Origin: Caldifarciminota bacterium
GTDB taxonomy: Bacteria; Hydrothermota; UBA3073
Assembly: GCA_023129165.1 (NCBI GenBank)
Contig: JAGMCL010000041.1
Coordinates: 1-37,862, forward strand
Length of the DNA stretch: 37,862 nucleotides
Direction: 5' to 3'
The notes beneath the pieces are model-generated. The model did not search any database, was not told where the DNA came from, and worked only from the letters and a program-made list of their open reading frames with translations. Positions within the stretch are counted from its first letter, which is position 1; the number at the start of each line of letters is the position of its first letter. Positions 8,005 through 14,459 of this stretch are shown one piece after another. Position numbers and translations under genes: made by a program.

Positions 8005-9276
8005 ATGTTCAATAAAAATTACCTTTTTCATAAAAATCTCAATTATCTCCATCTACACTACTACCTACTGCCTACTGCCTATTGCTTACTCCTTACTGCT
8101 TACTGCTTACTGCCTACTGCCCTTTCTGCGGGTATTCTCGAATCATATACATACGGAGAACCAAATTTTATAATTTCTGCTCATTCACTTGGAATGGGTG
8201 GTACATTCATAGCCGTGGATATAAGTTCTAATCCCGCCTCTTTTTCTTACTTGAATAGTACGTTGTTGTCTATAGGATTTGAATCAAATCTTCAGGGAGA
8301 AAGACGCTCGAAGAAGGCATTCGATTCATTCGATAACACCATAGGCGATGTTACAATATCTGACAACGGCTTTTTATTCTTAACCCCTACACCATTTGTG
8401 CTCGCATATCCCTTTACGTTTGCAAATATGGCCATTCAGATAGCTCCAAAATATAACTTTGACTATAGATACGAGAGAATAGTAAGGGACGATTTTTATG
8501 TAAAAATCAAAGATATATATGAAGAGTGTGATGGAAAACTGTGGAGTTATTCTGCTGTGTTTGCAAGGCAATTTGGCTCTATCGGAGCGGGAATCAGATA
8601 CGATTATATAAATGGTAGAATAAGATGTGAAAAAACCGAAGATTATGTAGACCCCGAAATAGAATCATATTATGAATTTTACAGGACTGATTGGAGTGGA
8701 TGGAATATGTCTCTTGGTTTAAATATGGATATTGGTTGGAGATTAAGGCTTGCTGCTTTCTATGATATGGGTGGAAAGATTGAGAGAACCCACCCTCTTG
8801 CTTCCCCTGAGGCTTTGGGATATCCTGTAGATAATCTTGATTATCCCCAAACATTTGGATTTGGCATAAGATATAGACCGGCAAACCAATTTCCCGCAAC
8901 CCTTAATATTGACATTCTGTATACAGGCTGGGAAGACCTTGAGCTAAATAATACTTTCAACCCTTTCCCATTGGACAGCTCCTTATCACTTAATAATACA
9001 ATCTCATATCACCTTGGAGTTGAGCATCTATTTTCACCAGAGACTAAATTGAGGTTTGGATTTGCTTATATACCCTCTTATCTTGATAAATCAATCGCAA
9101 CCGCAAAGTTCACCTTTGGTTGCGGGTTTTTGCTATCAGGCTTTGAAATGGATATTGGCACGGCAATATCGAGAAGGCTGTTCAATGGAGAAGATGTACC
9201 AACTGATATGGATAAAGAGCTATTTTTTGAAGAACTTGGTATAACAATACTGACGACGTTAACAAGACACTTCTGA
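8005..9276 (+). CDS. FadL/PorV-like outer-membrane protein with a repeat-built signal peptide
   Basis: A 423-residue predicted outer-membrane barrel. The mature part begins near G43 (A-L-S-A before G-I-L-E-S). It has the S-L-G-M-G-G-T-F-I-A-V-D segment and N-P-A-S-F-S-Y found in PorV/FadL-like barrels, then many amphipathic strands (G-A-G-I-R-Y-D-Y, F-G-F-G-I-R-Y). Its hydrophobic signal region, residues about 20-41, is encoded by eight 7-bp units at 8065-8120 and repeats L-L-P-T-A-Y-C. The start ATG 8005 has GGGGGT at 7996-8001. The cargo or partner is unknown. A role with the sorting-domain proteins, or in transport of hydrophobic compounds, is possible. Confidence 0.72.
   Translation: MFNKNYLFHKNLNYLHLHYYLLPTAYCLLLTAYCLLPTALSAGILESYTYGEPNFIISAHSLGMGGTFIAVDISSNPASFSYLNSTLLSIGFESNLQGERRSKKAFDSFDNTIGDVTISDNGFLFLTPTPFVLAYPFTFANMAIQIAPKYNFDYRYERIVRDDFYVKIKDIYEECDGKLWSYSAVFARQFGSIGAGIRYDYINGRIRCEKTEDYVDPEIESYYEFYRTDWSGWNMSLGLNMDIGWRLRLAAFYDMGGKIERTHPLASPEALGYPVDNLDYPQTFGFGIRYRPANQFPATLNIDILYTGWEDLELNNTFNPFPLDSSLSLNNTISYHLGVEHLFSPETKLRFGFAYIPSYLDKSIATAKFTFGCGFLLSGFEMDIGTAISRRLFNGEDVPTDMDKELFFEELGITILTTLTRHF
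8065..8120 (+). repeat. Heptanucleotide tandem repeat inside a signal peptide
   Basis: Eight consecutive 7-bp units are present: CTACTGC, CTACTGC, CTATTGC, TTACTCC, TTACTGC, TTACTGC, TTACTGC and CTACTGC. Three units make 21 nt and seven codons (L-L-x-T-A-Y-C). All three forward frames stay open across the array. Confidence 0.9.
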
Positions 9277-9280
9277 TCAG

Positions 9281-9524
9281 CGGATTACATGGATAATAAA
9301 ATTGTTCAACGGATTAAACGGATTACTACAATTGTTCATCGGATTAAACGGATTACTCGGATTAAGTTATAAAAATATATTAAATTAAAAAATACTTAAA
9401 AAATCCGCTAAATCAGCTTAATCCGCTGATAAATAATCAGATAAATCCGCTTAATCCGTTGACAATTGTTTAGTTTAATCCGTTGAAAAATAATCAGATA
9501 AATCCGTTGATTTAATCATTTGAC
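9281..9524. repeat. CGGATTAA word array, left of the first GxxExxY gene
   Basis: From 9281 to 9366 the words CGGATTAAACGGATTACT are iterated on the + strand. A 40-bp AT-rich core (9367-9402) follows. From 9403 to 9515 the same words occur reverse-complemented (AATCCGCTTAATCCGTTGA). The segments 9301-9325 and 9444-9468 could pair over about 24 bp with few mismatches. The array ends directly at the start codon of the next gene. Confidence 0.85.
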
Positions 9525-9923
9525 ATGGAAGAAAAGCTTCTACATAAAGACCTGACACACAAAATAATAGGTGCAGCGATGGAGGTTCACAAAAGGGTTG
9601 GTCCTGGTTTCTCAGAGAAAATATACGAAAATGGTTTTATAGTTGAATTAAACCTGCAAGGGATACCCTATGAACAACAGAATAGGGTGACAATAAACTA
9701 TAAAGGACATAACATAGGTGATTATATAATAGATACCGTTGTAGATAAAAGGATAGTCGTAGAGTTAAAAGCTCTTGATAAGATAAATAATATTCACGAG
9801 GCACAGCTTATTTCTTATTTAAAGGCATCAGAATGTAAAGTGGGATTAATAATAAACTTTGGTAAACCTTCGCTTGAGTGGAAAAGGATACTTCTCAAGA
9901 AAGAACTACAATCATCGGATTAA
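9525..9923 (+). CDS. GxxExxY protein, PD-(D/E)XK nuclease-like
   Basis: A 132-residue protein with the family signature G-F-S-E-K-I-Y in V-G-P-G-F-S-E-K-I-Y-E. The D-Y-I-I-D and V-V-E-L-K-A-L segments resemble the acidic residues and E-x-K of the PD-(D/E)XK nuclease fold. G-L-I-I-N-F-G near the end is also typical of the family. The biochemical function is not established; a nuclease role is suggested by fold only. The gene has no Shine-Dalgarno sequence and its ATG directly abuts the left CGGATTAA array. A second array of the same word starts at its 3' end. A paralogue at 35879 is placed in the same way between arrays of another word. Confidence 0.88.
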   Translation: MEEKLLHKDLTHKIIGAAMEVHKRVGPGFSEKIYENGFIVELNLQGIPYEQQNRVTINYKGHNIGDYIIDTVVDKRIVVELKALDKINNIHEAQLISYLKASECKVGLIINFGKPSLEWKRILLKKELQSSD

Positions 9924-10252
9924 ATAGATTACAACAATCGTTCATTGGATTAAACGGATTACTCGGATTAAAGTACAAACAAATAATTCAAAATAAAAAA
10001 TATTTAAAAATCAGCTTAATCCGTTGAAAAAATAATCCGTTGAAAAATAATCAGATAAATCCGCTTAATCCGTTGACAATAATTTAGTTTAATCCGTTGA
10101 CAATAATTTACTTGAATCCGTTGAAAAATAATCAGCTTAATCCGCTTAATCCGTTGATAATTATTCACTTAAATCCGTTGAAAAATAATCAGATAAATCT
10201 GCTTAATCCGTTGATAATAATTTACTTGAATCCGTTGATTTAATCAGTTGCT
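9916..10252. repeat. CGGATTAA word array, right of the first GxxExxY gene
   Basis: This repeats the left array's plan. CGGATTAA-type words on the + strand (9916-9970) come first and overlap the end of the GxxExxY gene. An AT-rich core follows (about 9971-10011). The same words then occur reverse-complemented, about twelve times (10012-10240). The part CGGATTACTCGGATTAA plus the AT-rich core is recognisably a duplicate of 9349-9404. The 3' end, AATCCGTTGATTTAATCA, is the same as the 3' end of the left array and again abuts a start codon. Confidence 0.85.
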
Positions 10253-11788
10253 ATGGTTGCAAGAATAAATTCAGAAGCAGTTTTAGGTATAGATGCATAC
10301 CTTGTTATGGTAGAGGTTGACCTTTCAAGGGGCGTTCCTACCTTCTCAACCGTTGGTTTACCCGATGCGGCAGTAAAGGAATCAAAAAACAGGGTGGAAA
10401 CTGCAATAAAGAATTCGGAATTAGAACTCCCTTTAAAGAGAATCACAGTAAATCTGGCACCTGCTGATATAAAGAAAGAAGGCTCTGGATTCGACCTTCC
10501 TATAGCAATAGGAATTCTTGCTGCCAATGGTGCAGTAAAACCTGATAAACTCGAACAGACGGTTATTGCAGGCGAACTCTCTCTCGATGGGACACTCAGA
10601 GGAATAAGAGGAGCACTCCCTATGGCACTTTCGTGCAGAGCAAACGGTCTTACCAAAATGATTGTACCCGAGGAAAACGCTAAGGAGGCAGCAATCACTC
10701 AGGATATCGAGGTCTATTCGGTAAAGAGCCTTAAAGAGACTGTTCAGTTTCTTAATGATGAGATAGATATCTCACCCTGCAGGGTAAACCTCGACGAGGT
10801 CTGGGAATCAGCATCTCAGTATACTGAGGACTTCTCTGATGTAAAAGGACAGGAGAGTGCAAAACGTGCCCTTGAGGTGGCTGCTGCTGGAGGACATAAC
10901 TTACTCATGATAGGTCCTCCTGGTTCTGGTAAAACAATGCTTGCAAGGAGGCTCCCATCAGTATTGCCTGAACTTACACTTCCAGAATCTCTTGAGACGA
11001 CAAAGATACATTCTGTTATAGGAGCTCTTGCTGGTAAGGCTATTGTTGCTATAAGACCATTTAGAAGTCCTCACCACACTGTCTCGGATGCAGGTCTTAT
11101 TGGTGGGGGACAGTATCCAAGACCAGGTGAGGTCTCCCTGGCTCATAACGGAGTGTTATTCCTCGATGAACTGCCTGAATTCAATAAGAATGTCTTAGAG
11201 GTCCTAAGACAGCCAATGGAGGACGGCAGGGTTACCATATCAAGGGCAGCCATATCTCTTACATTCCCATCAAGATTTATGCTTGTGGCAGCAATGAATC
11301 CCTGTCCCTGTGGATACTTCGGTGACCTTCACCACAACTGCACCTGCACGCCTTCGGTGATTCAAAAATATATCTCCAAGATCTCTGGACCTCTCCTGGA
11401 CAGGATAGATATACACATAGAGGTGCCTGCTCTAACATATGATGAACTCAAAGAACGCTCGTCAGGTGAGAAAAGCGAAACAATAAGGGATAGAGTAAAC
11501 AGAGCCAGGACAAGACAGCTTGAGAGATATAAGGACAGGAAGGGAATGTATTGTAATGCTCAACTCTCATCCAAAGATGTAAGAAAATACTGCGACATAG
11601 ATACCTCCTGTGATGAGCTCTTAAAGACTGCTATATCAAAATTTGGTCTGTCAGCAAGGGCTTATGACAGAATTCTCAAGGTCTCAAGGACTATAGCAGA
11701 TATAGAGGACTCCCCGAACATACAACCCTTCCATATATCCGAAGCAATTCAGTATAGAACACTGGACCGAAAATACTGGATGGTGTAG
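10253..11788 (+). CDS. comM: YifB/ComM-family Mg-chelatase-like AAA+ ATPase
   Basis: The 511-residue protein has the three parts of the YifB/ComM family. A Lon-protease-like N-terminal domain contains V-G-L-P-D-A-A-V-K-E-S and P-A-D-I-K-K-E-G-S-G-F-D-L-P. The AAA+ core has Walker A G-P-P-G-S-G-K-T around residues 221-228 and Walker B L-F-L-D-E-L-P around 302-308. A Mg-chelatase C-terminal domain follows. The Cys-rich N-P-C-P-C-G-Y segment is conserved in the family. ComM homologues are hexameric helicases that promote branch migration during natural transformation. With a helix-hairpin-helix envelope protein nearby, DNA uptake is a reasonable theme but unproven. No ribosome site is seen because the start abuts the repeat array. 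Confidence 0.9.
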   Translation: MVARINSEAVLGIDAYLVMVEVDLSRGVPTFSTVGLPDAAVKESKNRVETAIKNSELELPLKRITVNLAPADIKKEGSGFDLPIAIGILAANGAVKPDKLEQTVIAGELSLDGTLRGIRGALPMALSCRANGLTKMIVPEENAKEAAITQDIEVYSVKSLKETVQFLNDEIDISPCRVNLDEVWESASQYTEDFSDVKGQESAKRALEVAAAGGHNLLMIGPPGSGKTMLARRLPSVLPELTLPESLETTKIHSVIGALAGKAIVAIRPFRSPHHTVSDAGLIGGGQYPRPGEVSLAHNGVLFLDELPEFNKNVLEVLRQPMEDGRVTISRAAISLTFPSRFMLVAAMNPCPCGYFGDLHHNCTCTPSVIQKYISKISGPLLDRIDIHIEVPALTYDELKERSSGEKSETIRDRVNRARTRQLERYKDRKGMYCNAQLSSKDVRKYCDIDTSCDELLKTAISKFGLSARAYDRILKVSRTIADIEDSPNIQPFHISEAIQYRTLDRKYWMV

Positions 11789-11814
11789 GATCCAAGGAGG
11801 ATGGTAGTTATTTC

Positions 11815-11833
11815 TATTTTTCAGCCTGACCCC
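11815..11833. repeat. Solo right end of the GGGGTCAGG element family
   Basis: TTTTTCAGCCTGACCCC closely matches the right terminus of the 175-bp elements (TTTTAGCCTGACCCC). No matching left end is nearby, so this is probably a remnant. Confidence 0.5.
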
Positions 11834-11967
11834 ATGGACCACCTCAATGTGGTGCAAGAAAGGAGGTTGAGATGTTTAAGAAAGAAGGTGTAGATGTAGG
11901 CATGATTTCAAATCGTGCAGAGGCTATGGAATACACCCGTATGGATGCAAAAAGAAGGGAGGTAAAG

Positions 11968-13323
11968 ATGCAGAAGCAATGGGAGAAAATATCCCTTATA
12001 GGGATGGCGATGTTCCTATGGGCGATCAGCCTTATAGGAACATATACCCATGCAAGTACATGGGAAAGTCTGGGTCTTGTCGGGAAGAATTGTTGGTTTG
12101 TTATTGTCTCTCCTCAGGATTCTGACATTATGCTGGTAGGAGCTTATGATGAGGGGATTTACAAAACTACAGATGGTGGGGGATACTGGGAGCTTAAAAA
12201 TGAGGGACTCTTTTCTTTGCAACCATTGACCTGTGTATATGACCCCTTTGATTCAAATATAGTTTATGTCGGCTTGGATGGCGAGGAAGGGGAGAGTGGA
12301 GGAATAGTACGCTCTTTTGATGGAGGAGAGACCTGGTCAGATACTCTCCTTTATGGACATGGCGGTGTGTGGAGTATAGCAATTGACTCTCATAATTCAG
12401 CCATTATCTATGCAGGTGTATGGATGTCAACCTGGGGAGGCACTGGGCTCTATAAGTCAGCTGATACAGGTAATGTATGGATAGCTGTAACATTACCAGA
12501 TGGCAGATACATTCGTGACATTATTATCCATCCCTCAAGTTCAGATACCTTATATGTATCAACATTGCTTGGTGGTATATTCAAAAGCACCAACGGTGGA
12601 GCAAGCTGGCAAAGTATTGGTACTTCAATTTCTTATCCATATGAAATGATGTTTCACCCTTCAAATCCTTCAATAATTTATTGCGCTACATCAGGTGTTC
12701 TTCCCAATAATTGTCAAGGTATCTTTAAATCTGAAGATGGTGGACAGACATGGACTAATATAGGGCATGGGGATAAACTTACTATATCAGCTCTTGAAAT
12801 GGACATAACTACAGGTGAATTATTGGCTGCGGCATCCATATCTTTCTATAGTGGTGATGTATATGTAACTACTGATGACGGAGCAACGTGGCTGGAAGAT
12901 AACCTTAATAGAGTGACCTCTGATTTATATCTTGACCCTAATACTGGCGATATTTATGCAGCCTGTTTTTACTTGGGTGGCGAGAATGTTGGTGGAGTCT
13001 TCAGGAGAGTTCCTGCTAGTATAAATGAAGAGCCTGCAATATTCTCAAATAGGTGTTCACTTCATATCGCCTCGAATCCCTCCTCAGACATCGTCATTGT
13101 GAAATTTCAGATTCAAGCCAGATCCAGTTTAAATCTCTCTATATATAACATAAACGGTAGAAAAATTCGTACCCTCTTCAATGGTGTAAAAAACAGTGGT
13201 GCATATTCGGTAATCTGGGATGGAAGAGATGATACTGGTAAAAAAGTCTCAAGTGGTGCATACTTCGTGAGATTTGAGGCAGGAGATTACCATGCAACAA
13301 GGAAACTATTGATAATGAGATAG
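11968..13323 (+). CDS. Secreted BNR/sortilin-like beta-propeller with C-terminal sorting domain
   Basis: The preferred start is ATG 11968, after AAGGGAGG (11955-11961). It gives M-Q-K-Q-W-E-K-I-S followed by a hydrophobic signal segment ending T-H-A. An in-frame ATG at 11872 also has a strong GGAGG and would add 32 hydrophilic residues before the signal, so both starts may be used. The mature protein has about six Asp-box repeats (D-G-G-x-x-W forms: T-D-G-G-G-Y-W, D-G-G-E-T-W, N-G-G-A-S-W, D-G-G-Q-T-W, D-D-G-A-T-W) forming a beta-propeller. The last 80 residues are a FlgD-like sorting domain (Y-N-I-N-G-R-K-I, W-D-G-R-D-D, G-A-Y-F-V-R-F). It is likely exported; the ligand is unknown. Confidence 0.82.
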   Translation: MQKQWEKISLIGMAMFLWAISLIGTYTHASTWESLGLVGKNCWFVIVSPQDSDIMLVGAYDEGIYKTTDGGGYWELKNEGLFSLQPLTCVYDPFDSNIVYVGLDGEEGESGGIVRSFDGGETWSDTLLYGHGGVWSIAIDSHNSAIIYAGVWMSTWGGTGLYKSADTGNVWIAVTLPDGRYIRDIIIHPSSSDTLYVSTLLGGIFKSTNGGASWQSIGTSISYPYEMMFHPSNPSIIYCATSGVLPNNCQGIFKSEDGGQTWTNIGHGDKLTISALEMDITTGELLAAASISFYSGDVYVTTDDGATWLEDNLNRVTSDLYLDPNTGDIYAACFYLGGENVGGVFRRVPASINEEPAIFSNRCSLHIASNPSSDIVIVKFQIQARSSLNLSIYNINGRKIRTLFNGVKNSGAYSVIWDGRDDTGKKVSSGAYFVRFEAGDYHATRKLLIMR

Positions 13324-13492
13324 TATCATATGACTACTAGAAAGGACGATCTATTTTATTAGAGGAGCACATCAGTAGTACGTTATCTGATATAGTCTTC
13401 GCTATCTGTGCAGTTATTTTAGATCCCGACTTGCCTCTTTTACATTGAGAAATCTCTGTATTGCAGGCAAGCTAGGCTTGTAAGGTTTATTT

Positions 13493-13579
13493 ATGCGTGA
13501 ATTGGTGCCAGTTCTTTCCATCCTCTTATTTTATATGGTGTTACAGCGAGATTTAAAAGGGAAATGGGGGTCAGGCTAA
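13493..13579 (+). pseudogene. Signal-peptide-like 5' stub interrupted by the 175-bp element
   Basis: An ATG with AAGG upstream opens a 28-codon frame, M-R-E-L-V-P-V-L-S-I-L-L-F-Y-M-V-L-Q. It looks like the start of an exported protein and reads into the left terminus of the GGGGGTCAGG element, where it stops. It is the same pattern as the stubs at 18758 and 20279. It could also be a chance frame. Confidence 0.35.
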
Positions 13580-13739
13580 GAGCTAAGAGATAGAATACAG
13601 TCTCGCTCCTATTGCTACGAGATATCTCATGGTAAAAAGTTCCTTCATATTCTATCCTAAGTTTACCGGGTATATTTTTATTTCACTATCACACTCCCTC
13701 TATGTTAAGCAATTATCTCTTAGCTCTTAGCCTGACACT
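13566..13739. mobile_element. 175-bp inverted-repeat element A, copy 1
   Basis: The left end GGGGGTCAGGCTAAGAG and the right end CTCTTAGCCTGACAC form imperfect terminal inverted repeats. The interior is homologous to 22092-22266 over its whole length, including ACGAGATATC and TTCCTTCATATTCTATCCT. Both full copies are preceded by GGGAAATG. The inner side of each terminus iterates TAAGAGA, so the element also belongs to the short-word arrays. No coding capacity is visible. Confidence 0.8.
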
Positions 13740-13775
13740 CAATACTCTGTGAGAATTCAGTAGAAAGGAGGAGGA

Positions 13776-14033
13776 ATGCATAAATTTATTCTAATCATCC
13801 TCTCTGCATTTGTGTCTTGTTTAATAGTGTCAGCAAAGACAGAGACAGCTGTAACTAACGTACTTAAAACAACGGATATCCAACAATACAACAGGTGGAT
13901 GCGTACAAATAGAACAGAATATCCTCAACTAAGTCCTATTTGGATAAAAGTAGAACAAACGAAACATGGTACTAAAGATAACAATTATATAGATGAATAC
14001 AGTATTTCGTATTATGATGCGGGGGAAATTTAG
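13776..14033 (+). CDS. Small secreted protein, possibly truncated
   Basis: ATG 13776 follows a strong AAAGGAGGAGG. The 85-residue product has a clear signal peptide (M-H-K-F-I-L-I-I-L-S-A-F-V-S-C-L-I-V-S-A) and a mature part of about 65 residues that I do not recognise. The stop lies 10 bp before the left end of a 261-bp element, and other exported genes end at copies of this element. The gene may therefore be the 5' remainder of a longer one. Alternatively it is an intact small exported protein. Confidence 0.55.
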   Translation: MHKFILIILSAFVSCLIVSAKTETAVTNVLKTTDIQQYNRWMRTNRTEYPQLSPIWIKVEQTKHGTKDNNYIDEYSISYYDAGEI

Positions 14034-14042
14034 TGCGAAATT

Positions 14043-14303
14043 GGGTTCAGGTCTTTAGTTTTAAATTTACTTGACTTTTTATAAAAGATATATTATATTG
14101 ATACTATAATGGGAGTGTTAATAAGTAATATACTGGATGGGTATACCACGTTACCTCTCAGACTATAGCGAGACTTTTTAACTCGGGTTAAATCAATGTT
14201 CCAATTATTGTTAAATATTTTGAAATTCAGATAGTAAAAACCCATGCTTTAATAGAATAGTTTATAAGGGTACTTGAAAACTTAAAACTAAAGACCTGAC
14301 CCC
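14043..14303. mobile_element. 261-bp element B, copy 1
   Basis: It has terminal inverted repeats of about 22 bp starting GGGG(T)TCAGGTCTTTAG. An internal promoter-like pair, TTGACT (14071-14076) and TATATT (14094-14099), has a 17-bp spacer. It aligns end to end without length change with copies at 18797 and 20380. It has one mismatch in the left terminus (GGGTTCAGG). There is no coding frame of note. Confidence 0.88.
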
Positions 14304-14434
14304 ATTATCCTATATATATTTTCCCTTGACCTATTCCGAAAAATATGGTATAATGATACTATAATAGGACTATCGAGAAGGAATACTTAAGTTTTGAAAT
14401 CGTGCTTGTAAATTCAAAATTAAAGACCTGACAC
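14304..14434. mobile_element. Diverged, shortened relative of element B
   Basis: It contains a B-like promoter segment with the GATACTATAATAGGA motif and a B-like right terminus (AAAATTAAAGACCTGAC). The middle of the element and the left terminus are missing. It abuts copy 1 of element B and ends just before the ribosome site of the C45-like gene. Confidence 0.55.
14326..14354 (+). promoter_or_regulatory. Sigma-70-type promoter
   Basis: TTGACC at 14326-14331 and TATAAT at 14349-14354 have a 17-bp spacer. It would transcribe the C45-like gene at 14460 with a leader of about 100 nt. Confidence 0.65.
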
Positions 14435-14459
14435 TAACAGAAAGAAGGAGGTGTTTGCC

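Noticed and set aside
7976-8173. A 65-codon frame overlapping the start of the outer-membrane protein gene
   Set aside because: It starts with TTG without a ribosome site and is open mainly because the 7-bp array is open in every frame. It is kept only as part of the phase-variation argument.
9281-10252. Possible CRISPR array from the regular AATCCG repeats
   Set aside because: Repeat units are short and degenerate, spacers are not unique or of even length, orientation flips in the middle, and no cas gene is present.
14043-14303. Element B as a known riboswitch
   Set aside because: No motif of a known riboswitch class was recognised, and the terminal inverted repeats and multiple copies fit a mobile element better.
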